Assembly: GCF_019049105.1 (NCBI RefSeq)
Contig: NZ_JAHQZR010000001.1
Coordinates: forward strand, 124,001 to 188,000
DNA length: 64,000 nucleotides
Direction: 5' to 3'
Source of the DNA: Leucobacter chinensis
Lineage (GTDB): Bacteria > Actinomycetota > Actinomycetes > Actinomycetales > Microbacteriaceae
Shown here: positions 18,531-26,507 of the stretch, piece after piece
Numbering within the stretch: position 1 is the first letter of the stretch
Layout: each line of letters starts with the position of its first letter
Translations under genes and position numbers: made by a program
Notes under the pieces: generated by a model
The model's input: the letters and a program-made list of their open reading frames with translations, nothing else
Told to the model about the DNA's origin: nothing
Databases searched by the model: none

Positions 18531-18549
18531 AGTGGCATATCGTGTCACT
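18531..18549. promoter_or_regulatory. Candidate TetR operator (palindrome)
   Basis: AGTGGCA-N5-TGTCACT: the AGTGnCA half-sites are perfectly inverted around a 5-base centre. It lies midway between the divergent SDR (start 18487) and TetR gene (start 18598), the usual place for an autoregulated TetR operator. Confidence 0.6.
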
Positions 18550-18597
18550 TAGTCTAACCATGTCGCCTGTGGTTTTATTCCCGCCTACGATAGAGGC

Positions 18598-19212
18598 ATG
18601 AATACTTCGCTCTCACTCACCGAACGCCGTAAGGCTGAAACGCAGCTCGACATCGCTCGAACCGCGGCCCGGCTCTTTGCCGAGCATGGCGTTGCTGGGG
18701 TGACCGTCGAGCACATTGCTGCTGAGTCCGGGGTCTCGGTGCGCACCTTCTATCGCTACTTCCCGTCGAAGCAAGACGCCGTTGCGCCACTCTTAAACGT
18801 CGGTGCGGCGAGGTGGCGCGCGGCGATCGAGCAGCACGACGACGGCGACCTGCCGAGCGCGATCGCCGCGGCCGTCGTCGAGGTGCTGACACCTGACGAT
18901 GATCGCTCCCGTGCTGAGCTCGATGAGGTGCGCGGCTTACTCAAGGCCGCTCACGGCGACCCGGCGCTCAGCACCGTCTGGCATCGCGTGAACGGTGAGG
19001 CAGAGCGGCAGCTCGCCGCGGTGCTTGACGAACACGCGAGCGAGACAGCATCGGTCTTTGCGGTGCGGCTTCTCGCCGCTGCAGCAACCGATGCTATTCG
19101 GGTGAGCCTCGAACACTGGTCGGCGGGTGAGCAAGATGCAGAACGCCCGGCAGTGCTCGCACGCAGGGCGTTCACGCAGCTCTCGCGCGGAATCGAAGGG
19201 CTTTCAGCCTAG
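18598..19212 (+). CDS. TetR/AcrR-family transcriptional regulator
   Basis: A 204-residue regulator. The N-terminal HTH spans about 12-60: LDIARTAARLFAEHGVAGVT, VEHIAAESGVSVRTFYRYFPSK. The C-terminal ligand domain (about 75-200) is not assignable to a ligand. A short AGAGG precedes ATG 18598; TACGAT at about 18585-18590 could be a -10, which would leave almost no leader. It is divergent from the SDR gene and convergent (3-base gap) with the OYE-type gene. Confidence 0.88.
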   Translation: MNTSLSLTERRKAETQLDIARTAARLFAEHGVAGVTVEHIAAESGVSVRTFYRYFPSKQDAVAPLLNVGAARWRAAIEQHDDGDLPSAIAAAVVEVLTPDDDRSRAELDEVRGLLKAAHGDPALSTVWHRVNGEAERQLAAVLDEHASETASVFAVRLLAAAATDAIRVSLEHWSAGEQDAERPAVLARRAFTQLSRGIEGLSA

Positions 19213-19215
19213 CGC

Positions 19216-20445
19216 TTAGATGACGCTGAGCGGAAGCGCCGGGCGGGGTGCCTTGATGCCCGGAATCTCGGGGCAGTACGTGCCCTTATAGATCGTTGGC
19301 ATGCACCGGTTGCAGTGAATGCACTGCGATGCGGTTGCCGGGTTAGCCGCGATTTTTTGGATGAGGTCGGGCTCCCTCAGGAGGGCTCGACCCATCGCGA
19401 CAAAGTCGTAGCCCTCTTCCATCGCGGTATCCATGCCATCGCGGTCAGTAACACCGCCGAGCAGCACCATGGGCAGCTTGAGCTCGCGCCTAAACTGCTT
19501 CGCCGTCTCCATGAAGTACAGGGGCTCGTACTCGTACTCGCGCATGAAGAAGCGGCCCACCATGCGGAGCCCGAGGTTGAGCAGCGGGTTGTGCTGGTTC
19601 TTGGCAAACTCCCTCACCGGGGCACCGCCCTTGAAGAGGTAGAGGGGGTTCAAGAGGCTTGATCCCGCGGTGAGCTCAAGCGCGTCGAGCGTGCCATCTT
19701 GCTCGAGCCAGAGCGCGGTCTGCAGAGACTCGTCGACCTGAATGCCGCTCTTCGCTCCGTCTTCCATGTTGAGCTTCGCGAGAATCGCGACCTCGCCACC
19801 AACGGCCTCGCTGACCGCCTCCATGACGCCCCTCGCGACCTTAGCGCGGTTGGCGAGCGATCCACCGTATTCGTCTTTGCGGCGGTTGATGCCTGGCGAG
19901 AGGAACGAGCTGGCGAAATAGTTGTGCCCGAGGTGAATCTCGACGGCATCGAAGCCGACATCGCGGGCCATCTTCGCGGCCTCAGCGTGCTGCCTCGTGA
20001 TGCGGGTGATGTCATCTTTCGTTGCGACACGGTTCGGGCGAAGACCAAGCATGTTCATCGAGAAGCTTGGCGCGAGCGCCGGGTACTTCGTTGACGAGGG
20101 GTCTGAGACGGGGCCAGCGTGACCGATCTGGGCCGACACCTTTGCGCCGGTCTTGTGAATCGACTCGGTGAGCTGGCGCAGGCCAGGGAGGGCCTCGGGG
20201 CGCCAGTGAATCTGGTTTTTCTCAGTGCGACCCTCTGGAGCAACCGCGAGATAGGCGACCGTGGTCATGCCAATGCCGCCCTGGGTCGGCGCGAGGTGGT
20301 AGTCGATGAGCTCTTGGCTCACGAGCCCCTTGGGTGCCATGCCCTCCCACGTTGCCGCCTTGATGATGCGGTTGCGCAACGTGATGGGGCCAAGCTGTGC
20401 TGGTGAGAGCACGTCTGGGGTTGTGGGTGTGTGCGAATCGGTCAT
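19216..20445 (-). CDS. OYE-family NADH:flavin oxidoreductase with cysteine cluster
   Basis: A 409-residue old-yellow-enzyme family protein (FMN TIM barrel). Visible: PITLRNRIIKAATWEGM near the N-terminus, QIGHAGP (about 108), the FMN/substrate motif FDAVEIHLGHNYFASSFLSP, DEYGGSLANR, and LLGGVTDRDGMD with VAMGRALLREPDL at the phosphate site. The C-terminus has C375-x2-C378-x2-C381-x9-C391, reminiscent of the Fe-S ligands of 2,4-dienoyl-CoA reductase-type members, but the second flavin/NADH domain of those is absent. Reaction: probably reduction of an activated C=C bond; substrate unknown. Start ATG 20445 has AGAGAGGAA upstream. It follows the TetR gene by 32 bases on the same strand, forming an operon with it. 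Confidence 0.87.
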   Translation of the reverse strand: MTDSHTPTTPDVLSPAQLGPITLRNRIIKAATWEGMAPKGLVSQELIDYHLAPTQGGIGMTTVAYLAVAPEGRTEKNQIHWRPEALPGLRQLTESIHKTGAKVSAQIGHAGPVSDPSSTKYPALAPSFSMNMLGLRPNRVATKDDITRITRQHAEAAKMARDVGFDAVEIHLGHNYFASSFLSPGINRRKDEYGGSLANRAKVARGVMEAVSEAVGGEVAILAKLNMEDGAKSGIQVDESLQTALWLEQDGTLDALELTAGSSLLNPLYLFKGGAPVREFAKNQHNPLLNLGLRMVGRFFMREYEYEPLYFMETAKQFRRELKLPMVLLGGVTDRDGMDTAMEEGYDFVAMGRALLREPDLIQKIAANPATASQCIHCNRCMPTIYKGTYCPEIPGIKAPRPALPLSVI

Positions 20446-20477
20446 GGGTTCCTCTCTGCGACCGGGCTGCTGTGGGT

Positions 20478-21089
20478 TCAGCGGCCAGGCGCGGGGTCGA
20501 GCACTGTGATCCACGACAGTGCGTCGGCGACCGCCTCAGCGGCGTCGCCGTTGCCCCCAGCCATCGCCCAGTCGAGCAGGGCACTGGAGGCTGCCGCGTG
20601 CAAAGCTGCGGCAATAGCCCGGGCGGTTGTCGCCGGGATGTTTGGTGAGCGCTCGGTGATCGCCCCTGCGAGCTCGGCTGTCCAGCTTTCACTCACGGTT
20701 CGAAAGGCGCTTCGAAGGAGCGGCTCGGCGCTGAGCACGCGCTGCCAGATGAGCGGAATGTTGCCGGTTTGTGTGTCGACCGCAACCGCCTGCGTGACGA
20801 GTTCGCGCAGTAGGGTGTCGAGCGGCGCGTCGCTCGGGGCCTCTGCAAGCGCCGTATTGAGCCGTTCTGCGGCAGCGTCGACGCCCATCGAGACGAGGTC
20901 GAGCTGCGAGTTGAAGTGTCGCGTCAGGGTGCGAACGCTCACGCCGCTCGCCTCTGAGATATCTCGCCAGGTCGTCGCGGCAAATCCCTGTTCGTCCCAC
21001 AGTCGAAACGCCACTTCGCCGATGGCGTCACGGTTGATGACGCTCGGGCGGCCGCGGCGGTTTTCTGATGGCTGTGTGGTGGGGCTCAT
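20478..21089 (-). CDS. TetR-family transcriptional regulator
   Basis: A 203-residue regulator with an HTH at about 20-65 (AIGEVAFRLWDEQGFAATTW, ISEASGVSVRTLTRHFNSQ). The long N-terminal arm NRRGRPS is basic. It leads the OYE-type gene and faces an SDR gene across a 111-bp intergenic region that holds a palindrome overlapping the SDR promoter. It is therefore likely to control both units. Ligand unknown. Confidence 0.88.
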   Translation of the reverse strand: MSPTTQPSENRRGRPSVINRDAIGEVAFRLWDEQGFAATTWRDISEASGVSVRTLTRHFNSQLDLVSMGVDAAAERLNTALAEAPSDAPLDTLLRELVTQAVAVDTQTGNIPLIWQRVLSAEPLLRSAFRTVSESWTAELAGAITERSPNIPATTARAIAAALHAAASSALLDWAMAGGNGDAAEAVADALSWITVLDPAPGR

Positions 21090-21102
21090 GGCCTCACCGT
21101 AG

Positions 21103-21119
21103 CATTATTGTCCATAATG
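21103..21119. promoter_or_regulatory. Candidate TetR operator overlapping SDR promoter
   Basis: CATTAT-N5-ATAATG, a perfect 17-bp inverted repeat. It covers the -35 box of the SDR promoter (21108-21113) and lies 13 bases upstream of the TetR start codon. Confidence 0.65.
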
Positions 21120-21136
21120 GTCAAAAATGCTATCCT
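21108..21136 (+). promoter_or_regulatory. Promoter of SDR gene at 21201
   Basis: TTGTCC (21108-21113) and TATCCT (21131-21136) separated by 17 bases, followed by a 60-base leader to the SDR start. Confidence 0.6.
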
Positions 21137-21200
21137 GGGGGTACACCACAGAACGCCTCGGTAGGGGCAGCCCGCCGAGGCTGAGCCAAAGGAGAGCGCT

Positions 21201-22037
21201 ATGAGTACCTCAGTTGAACAGTTTGCAGGCAAGATTGCCGTTATCACGGGTGCATCGGCTGGCATTGGCCACGGCTTTGCCTCGCAGGCGGCAGCGCTCG
21301 GCATGAAGGTTGTGCTCGCCGATATTGCTCGAGAGCGCCTCGAAGGTGCCGCCGAAACATTGCGAGAAGGCGGGGCAGAGGTGCTGGCAGTCGTGACCGA
21401 CGTGTCAGACCCGGACTCGGTTGAAGCCCTCGCGAAGCGCACGATTGAACACTTTGGAAGTGTCGATATGCTCGTGAATAATGCGGGCATTATGGCGATG
21501 GGCTGGTCGTGGGAGATTCCGGCCGAGAAGTGGGACGCGATGCTGCGCATCAACATTGGCGGCTACGTGAACGTGCTGCGCGCCTTCGTGCCCCGAATGA
21601 TCGAGCAGGGAACACCGGGGTGGATCATGCAGCTTTCGTCAATCGGCGGCCTTTTCCCGAGCCCACTGATGGCCCCGTACAGCGTGACGAAGTTCGGCAC
21701 GCTCGCGCTTACCGAGTCGTTGCATTACGAACTGCAAATGATGCAGTCGCCCATTCAGGTCTCGGTCGTTATGCCAGACTCGGTGAAGAGCGACATCTTT
21801 GTTGCCGCGAAGAGCGCGAGCACCCGACCAGAGGCCGACGCCTTTAACCAGAGCCTGCAGCAGCGTGCCGAAGAGACGGGCATCACGCCTGAGGAGCACG
21901 CACGCCGTGTCTTCGAGCAGGTAGCCGCGGGGCAGTACTGGGTGACTCCGCAGCCTGAGGCTATTGACGAGGGCATCATGCCGCGGGCAGCGATGATTCG
22001 CGACCGCACGACGCCGGTGCTTGACATGGGGCAGTAA
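21201..22037 (+). CDS. Short-chain dehydrogenase/reductase
   Basis: A 278-residue classical SDR: TGASAGIG (about 16-23), DVSDPDSV, NNAGIMAMG (about 92), catalytic Ser in LSSIGG and YSVTK (about 160-164). ADIARERLE after strand 2 has an acidic residue, suggesting NAD(H). The C-terminal region is about 30 residues longer than a minimal SDR. ATG 21201 has AAAGGAGA 8 bases upstream. Likely derepressed by the adjacent TetR; substrate unknown. Together with the OYE gene it suggests metabolism of an unsaturated or carbonyl compound (inference). Confidence 0.85.
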   Translation: MSTSVEQFAGKIAVITGASAGIGHGFASQAAALGMKVVLADIARERLEGAAETLREGGAEVLAVVTDVSDPDSVEALAKRTIEHFGSVDMLVNNAGIMAMGWSWEIPAEKWDAMLRINIGGYVNVLRAFVPRMIEQGTPGWIMQLSSIGGLFPSPLMAPYSVTKFGTLALTESLHYELQMMQSPIQVSVVMPDSVKSDIFVAAKSASTRPEADAFNQSLQQRAEETGITPEEHARRVFEQVAAGQYWVTPQPEAIDEGIMPRAAMIRDRTTPVLDMGQ

Positions 22038-22082
22038 CGTCACCGTTCACCCGGCTGCAACACTCGGGTGAGCGCAAGAAAC

Positions 22083-22120
22083 CACTGAGGCCGGCTTCCA
22101 GATGGAAGCCGGCCTCAGTG
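22083..22120. terminator. Bidirectional hairpin terminator between SDR and livK
   Basis: A perfect 17-bp stem (22083-22099 with 22104-22120) with a 4-base loop, in the gap between the two converging genes. Confidence 0.8.
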
Positions 22121-22144
22121 CTGCGCGTAGAGCGAAGAGAGTGA

Positions 22145-23419
22145 TTAGCCCTCGATCTCGCCTACAGCTTTGGGCTTGTTCTCGCCGTCGAACTTGTACA
22201 GACCGATGAGCGCTGTCGAAGGCTCATTGTCGTCATTCAGTGGGCCGCCGCCGGCACGACCTTCGTACTGGATGTCTTTGCCGTCTTCGAGCAGTGCGAG
22301 GCAGGCTTTGAACGTATCGCACTTCTCGCCGCCCTTATCGCCCGAAACCGCGTGCAGGTTTGCCTTGATGGTCTCGGTGTCGGCAGAGCCGCCACGCTGC
22401 GCAGCGAGGGCCACGAGAACCACCGCATCGTAGGTTTCGGGGGCAAAGTTCGTGCTCTTGTCTGCGTCTGACTGTACGGCTACGAGGTCATCTTTAAACG
22501 AATCGTCGACCGTGCGGCCAGGGGTCGTGCCCTGCGCGCCCTCGAGGAGCCCATCGTCGAACTCGGTGTAGGGCACCGTGTTGCCGTCAACGAGGTACAG
22601 GTTCTTGAGGTCGAAACCCTGAGCGGCAAGCTCGGGAATCGCCTGTTTTGCCTCAACGTAGCTCACCATAGCCACAGCATCGGGCTTTGAATCGAGTGCA
22701 GCCGTGACCTCAGACGAGAAGGTGGTCTGCGCCTCGGGGAACTCTTCGCCCTTACCCTTCGCGCCAAAGGTGACCTCGGCGCCCGCCTCTTCAAGGGTCT
22801 CCTGCAGGTTGTCTCGCAGGCCCTTACCGTAATCGTTATTCTGTGTGAGTACCGCAACCTTCGTGTGGCCATCCTGAAGAATAAGGTTACCGAGTGCACG
22901 ACCTTGAATCTTGTCAGAAGCAATGGTGCGGAAGTAGTTTTTGTTGAAGCCCGCGAGCGCGATGCCCGTGTTTGAAGGCGAGCCCATGAGAATGCCAGCC
23001 TCGGTGAGCTTCGGCATCGCGGCGTTCGTGTTACCGGTGCCCATGGCGCCGAGAACAAAGGCTGGCTTTGCTGCAATGATCTCGTCGACACTCTTCGAAA
23101 TGATCGTAGGGTCAGTCGGGTCGTGCTCGTTGCCCTCTGCGACGAGCTCAACGGGGTTGCCGAGCACGCCGCCGGCGTCGTTGATATCTTGCATCGCGAG
23201 CTTGATGGCTGCCTGCGGCCCGTAAATGAGGTGCTCGAGTGAGCCTGTCTGGGGCAGGAGTGAAGCGATCTTCAGGACCTGCTCGTCTGAGCTATTCCCT
23301 TTACTGTCGCCAGCCGGGGCGTCGCCTTTGCCCGAGTCGCTGCTGCAGCCACTCAGCGCAAGAGCGGCACTAGCGATGAGCGCGGTCGCGCCAATCAGCT
23401 GCTTCGAAAACTTCTTCAT
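22145..23419 (-). CDS. livK: Branched-chain amino acid ABC transporter substrate-binding lipoprotein
   Basis: A 424-residue type-1 periplasmic binding-fold lipoprotein. Signal: MKKFSKQ, hydrophobic core, lipobox LSGC with Cys 25. The mature protein starts with a Ser/Gly/Asp linker and then IASLLPQTGSLEHLIYGPQAAIKLA, typical of Leu/Ile/Val or amide binding proteins; VLTQNNDYGKGL and YEAKQAIPELAAQG-like segments follow. ATG 23419 has AAAGG 9 bases upstream; the longer frame is not coding in appearance. It probably serves livHMGF, 5 kb away on the other strand, because that operon has no binding protein. Two Cys near the C-terminus (KCDTFKAC) may form a disulfide. Confidence 0.88.
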   Translation of the reverse strand: MKKFSKQLIGATALIASAALALSGCSSDSGKGDAPAGDSKGNSSDEQVLKIASLLPQTGSLEHLIYGPQAAIKLAMQDINDAGGVLGNPVELVAEGNEHDPTDPTIISKSVDEIIAAKPAFVLGAMGTGNTNAAMPKLTEAGILMGSPSNTGIALAGFNKNYFRTIASDKIQGRALGNLILQDGHTKVAVLTQNNDYGKGLRDNLQETLEEAGAEVTFGAKGKGEEFPEAQTTFSSEVTAALDSKPDAVAMVSYVEAKQAIPELAAQGFDLKNLYLVDGNTVPYTEFDDGLLEGAQGTTPGRTVDDSFKDDLVAVQSDADKSTNFAPETYDAVVLVALAAQRGGSADTETIKANLHAVSGDKGGEKCDTFKACLALLEDGKDIQYEGRAGGGPLNDDNEPSTALIGLYKFDGENKPKAVGEIEG

Positions 23420-23571
23420 TGAGGAGGCCTTTCTGCGTTGCGCATGCCGCACCGTTGCGGCATCTAGCCCGAGCATAGCTAGCCTTTGGAGCGGGCAAAG
23501 CCTGGGAGTGCATATCGTTAGCGTCTCGTGACCGAAAACCTCGCTTCGCCGAGAACTCGTAGCAACGACAA

Positions 23572-23613
23572 TGGGGCGGTGCGGCCACCGAACACGATGG
23601 TCGCACCGCCCCA
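23572..23613 (-). terminator. Terminator of the aldehyde dehydrogenase gene
   Basis: A 12-bp perfect stem (23572-23583 with 23602-23613), continued by a wobble and 3 pairs, with a 10-base loop. It lies just past the minus-strand stop at 23631. The following tract is only weakly T-rich. Confidence 0.65.
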
Positions 23614-23630
23614 TTGGGAACGGCTAAGCC

Positions 23631-24986
23631 TTACGCTGAGAAGCGGAAGACCTTCTTGTTAATGAACTCTTCGATGCCGAAGGGGCCGAGCTCGCGGCCG
23701 TAGCCCGAGCGCTTGATGCCACCGAAGGGAACGTCTGCCGCATCGAGGCCTGCGCCACCGATGAAGACCATGCCAACGTCGAGCTTCGAGCCAACCTCGA
23801 TCGCACGGTCAGCGTCGTCGCAGATGAGCACTGAGCCGAGGCCGTAGGGTGATGAGTTCGCGAGTTCGATTGCCTCTTCATCGCTCGAAACCTTGTAGAG
23901 CTGTGCAACGGGGCCGAAGAGCTCCTGCTTGTACAGATCCATGTCGGGGGTGATGCCCTCGAGAACGGTTGGCGTGTAGAAGTTGCCCTTGGGCTCGTTG
24001 TCGCCCGTGAGAATGGTGACGCCCTGAGCGATGGCGTTGTCGAGCTGCGCGGTGAGCGTCTCGGTTGCCTTGTCGCTCGAGAGTGGGCCGAAGTCGCCGT
24101 TCTCGTACGACTGTGCGCTCATCGCAGCAACGAACTTCTCCTTGAACTCGTCGTAGTACTTGTCCATGACCACGATGCGCTTCGAGCCGTTGCAAGCCTG
24201 GCCCGAGTTCTCCATGCGGCCACCGACGGCGTTCTCAACGGCGAAGTCGATGTCGTTGGTGTCGAGAACGAGCAGAACGTCTGAGCCACCGAGCTCGAGT
24301 ACGCACTTCTTGAGTGCGCGGCCAGCCTGCTCAGCAACGATTGCGCCAGCACGCTCTGAACCGGTGAGTGAAACGCCCTGAACGCGATCATCAGCGATGA
24401 TGGTCGAGATCTGATCGTGCGTTGCGTACACGTTGACGTAGGCGCCCTCGGGCAGGCCAGCGTCAATGTACATCTGCTGCAGGGCAGCTGCCGACTCGGG
24501 GCACTGCTCTGCGTGCTTGAGGATGATCGTGTTGCCAGCGATGATGTTCGGCGCTGCAAAACGAGCGATCTGGTAGTAGGGGAAGTTCCACGGCATAATG
24601 CCGAGAAGAACGCCGAGGCCCTGGCGGCGAACGAAGGTGCGCTGCCCGTCTTCGGTGTGAAGCTCCTGATCCTTCAAGAACTCGGCACCGTTCTTGGCGT
24701 AGTACGAGATGATCTCTGCCGAGAACTCGACCTCGCCTACCGCCTGGTCAACGGGCTTGCCCATTTCACGAACGATGATGTCTACGAGCTCGTCTTTGCG
24801 CTCGAGGTGAAGGTCGGCGACGCGCTGGACGAGCGCTGCGCGCTCCTCAACGGTCGTGTTGCGTGACCATTCCTGGTAGGTCTTGTGCGCGCTCGCGAGC
24901 GCGTCTTGAATTTCTGCATCGGTTGCATCAGGAAACTCCACTACCTTTTCTCCGGTAGCGGGGTTGATAACTGCGTACTTGCCCAT
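23631..24986 (-). CDS. Aldehyde dehydrogenase, succinate-semialdehyde type
   Basis: A 451-residue aldehyde dehydrogenase. Visible: MPWNFPYYQIARFAAP (131-146), the NAD-binding SLTGSERAG (207-214), catalytic Glu 231 in LELGG and nucleophile Cys 265 in SGQACNGSK, then ELFGPVAQLYKV. It belongs to the GabD2/SSADH-like group that ends in PFGGIKRSGYGRELG. Likely oxidises succinate semialdehyde or a related short aldehyde with NAD(P)+. ATG 24986 has AAGGAGTG upstream and is preferred over a start 28 codons earlier. A clear paralogue lies at 46684-48060. Confidence 0.9.
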   Translation of the reverse strand: MGKYAVINPATGEKVVEFPDATDAEIQDALASAHKTYQEWSRNTTVEERAALVQRVADLHLERKDELVDIIVREMGKPVDQAVGEVEFSAEIISYYAKNGAEFLKDQELHTEDGQRTFVRRQGLGVLLGIMPWNFPYYQIARFAAPNIIAGNTIILKHAEQCPESAAALQQMYIDAGLPEGAYVNVYATHDQISTIIADDRVQGVSLTGSERAGAIVAEQAGRALKKCVLELGGSDVLLVLDTNDIDFAVENAVGGRMENSGQACNGSKRIVVMDKYYDEFKEKFVAAMSAQSYENGDFGPLSSDKATETLTAQLDNAIAQGVTILTGDNEPKGNFYTPTVLEGITPDMDLYKQELFGPVAQLYKVSSDEEAIELANSSPYGLGSVLICDDADRAIEVGSKLDVGMVFIGGAGLDAADVPFGGIKRSGYGRELGPFGIEEFINKKVFRFSA

Positions 24987-25138
24987 GAACACTCCTTGTG
25001 ATGGTGTAGCGGAGGGGAGAGAGGGGTGCCCCTCAACCCACAATCCACTATAGCTGTCAAAAACAGACAAAACAGGTGGTATCTCAGACGATTCACCACC
25101 GATACCGATGCGATCTTCATGAGATAGCGCTGTTTTCG

Positions 25139-26428
25139 TTACTTGCGCCGCTTTTTTCCGAAGCGAGATTGTTTTGGTGTGTCGTCGGTGGGCGGGAGCG
25201 TCATGGGCTCAGAAGGAAGATCGACCGGAATTTGAATCGGTTCGGTGTCAGGAATGGGGGTTGCGTCGACGCCGCGCAGATCGGGAGCCCAGCGGGCCGC
25301 GAAGCCGGACACGATGACCGTAAGTACGAGAAATCCGGTCGATACCCAGATGGCACCGAGCGGGCCCGAAGCGTCAACGGCGATGCCCGCGATGGCAGAG
25401 CCGAGGGCGGCGCCGATGAGGTGTCCCGTCTGCATCCAGCCGTATGACTCAGCGGTTTCAGAGAACTTCACGGTCGAAGACACCATGGTGAAGAGCGCCG
25501 AGATCATGGGGGCCGTGCCGAAGCCACCGACGAGCAGCACGGCGCACAGCCACCACATGTTAAACGAGAGCAGGCACAGGGCCGTGCCCGCGAGCACGAT
25601 GATCGAGCGCATGACGAGCGACCACGGGCCGGGAGCATTCTTGCCGATGGTCACGCCACCGATGAGCGAACCGAGCGCAAAAAACCCGAGCACGATGCCC
25701 GATTCGAGTCCGTCATGGCCGTAGATCGAGACGATGCCGAGCTCGATCGAAGCGAACGAAGCGACAAAGAGAAAGCCGATGATGGTTGAGAGCAGCACCG
25801 TGGGGCGCGTGAGTACCGCACCGAGCCGTCTACGCGAGCGCGGGATGCGCACGAGCCCGATTTGCGGGGCCGAGATGAACCACGCACCGCCGCCAATCAT
25901 GAAACCGGCCGCGACGAGCAAGCCGAGTGCGGGGTTACCAATCGCCGCGATGAACACCGCGAGTACGGGGCCCACGATCCAGATGATCTCTTGCAACGCC
26001 GCGTCGAACGAGAAGAGAGGGGCGACCTGGTGCCCCGGTACGAGTTTCGGGTAGATCGTGCGCACCGCGGCCGTGATGGGCGGCGTGAAGAGCCCCATGA
26101 TGAAGGCGATCGCACCGATCACGACGAGCGGCGCGTGAACGGTTGCGATGATGGTGAGTGCCGTTGCGCTCACGGCCGAGGTAGCGATGAGCACGGGCCG
26201 CATGCCCCAGACGCCCATGAGGCGCGTCGTGATGGGGCCAGCAACGCCCTGGCCGATACTCATGCAGGCGAGCACGATGCCGGCCGACGTGTAGTCGCCG
26301 AAGGTGTGCTCGACGTGCAGCATGAGCGCAATCGAGAGCATGCCAGACGGAAACTTCGCTGTGAGTTGCGAAGTTAGAATACGAAAAACGCCTGGTGTCT
26401 TGCTTAGATCGGTAAATACTCCCACCAT
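25139..26428 (-). CDS. MFS transporter
   Basis: A 429-residue protein with about 12 membrane segments (residues 1-385) and a hydrophilic Pro-rich tail ending KKRRK. The loop after segment 2 (TTRLMGVWGMRPVL) is of MFS type. The family resembles uncharacterised actinobacterial permeases found next to varied genes; substrate not predictable. TAGACT lies 3 bases upstream of the ATG on the minus strand, so the true promoter is unclear. It is 79 bases downstream of hrpA's end? no: hrpA stops at 26508 and is transcribed toward this gene, so read-through from hrpA is possible. Confidence 0.8.
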   Translation of the reverse strand: MVGVFTDLSKTPGVFRILTSQLTAKFPSGMLSIALMLHVEHTFGDYTSAGIVLACMSIGQGVAGPITTRLMGVWGMRPVLIATSAVSATALTIIATVHAPLVVIGAIAFIMGLFTPPITAAVRTIYPKLVPGHQVAPLFSFDAALQEIIWIVGPVLAVFIAAIGNPALGLLVAAGFMIGGGAWFISAPQIGLVRIPRSRRRLGAVLTRPTVLLSTIIGFLFVASFASIELGIVSIYGHDGLESGIVLGFFALGSLIGGVTIGKNAPGPWSLVMRSIIVLAGTALCLLSFNMWWLCAVLLVGGFGTAPMISALFTMVSSTVKFSETAESYGWMQTGHLIGAALGSAIAGIAVDASGPLGAIWVSTGFLVLTVIVSGFAARWAPDLRGVDATPIPDTEPIQIPVDLPSEPMTLPPTDDTPKQSRFGKKRRK

Positions 26429-26507
26429 GAGAGTCTATGCGGTAAAAACGGGAAGCGACAGCCCCGCGCCGCACAGGGTCACGTTGACGCTCAGAACTGA
26501 CCAGCGG

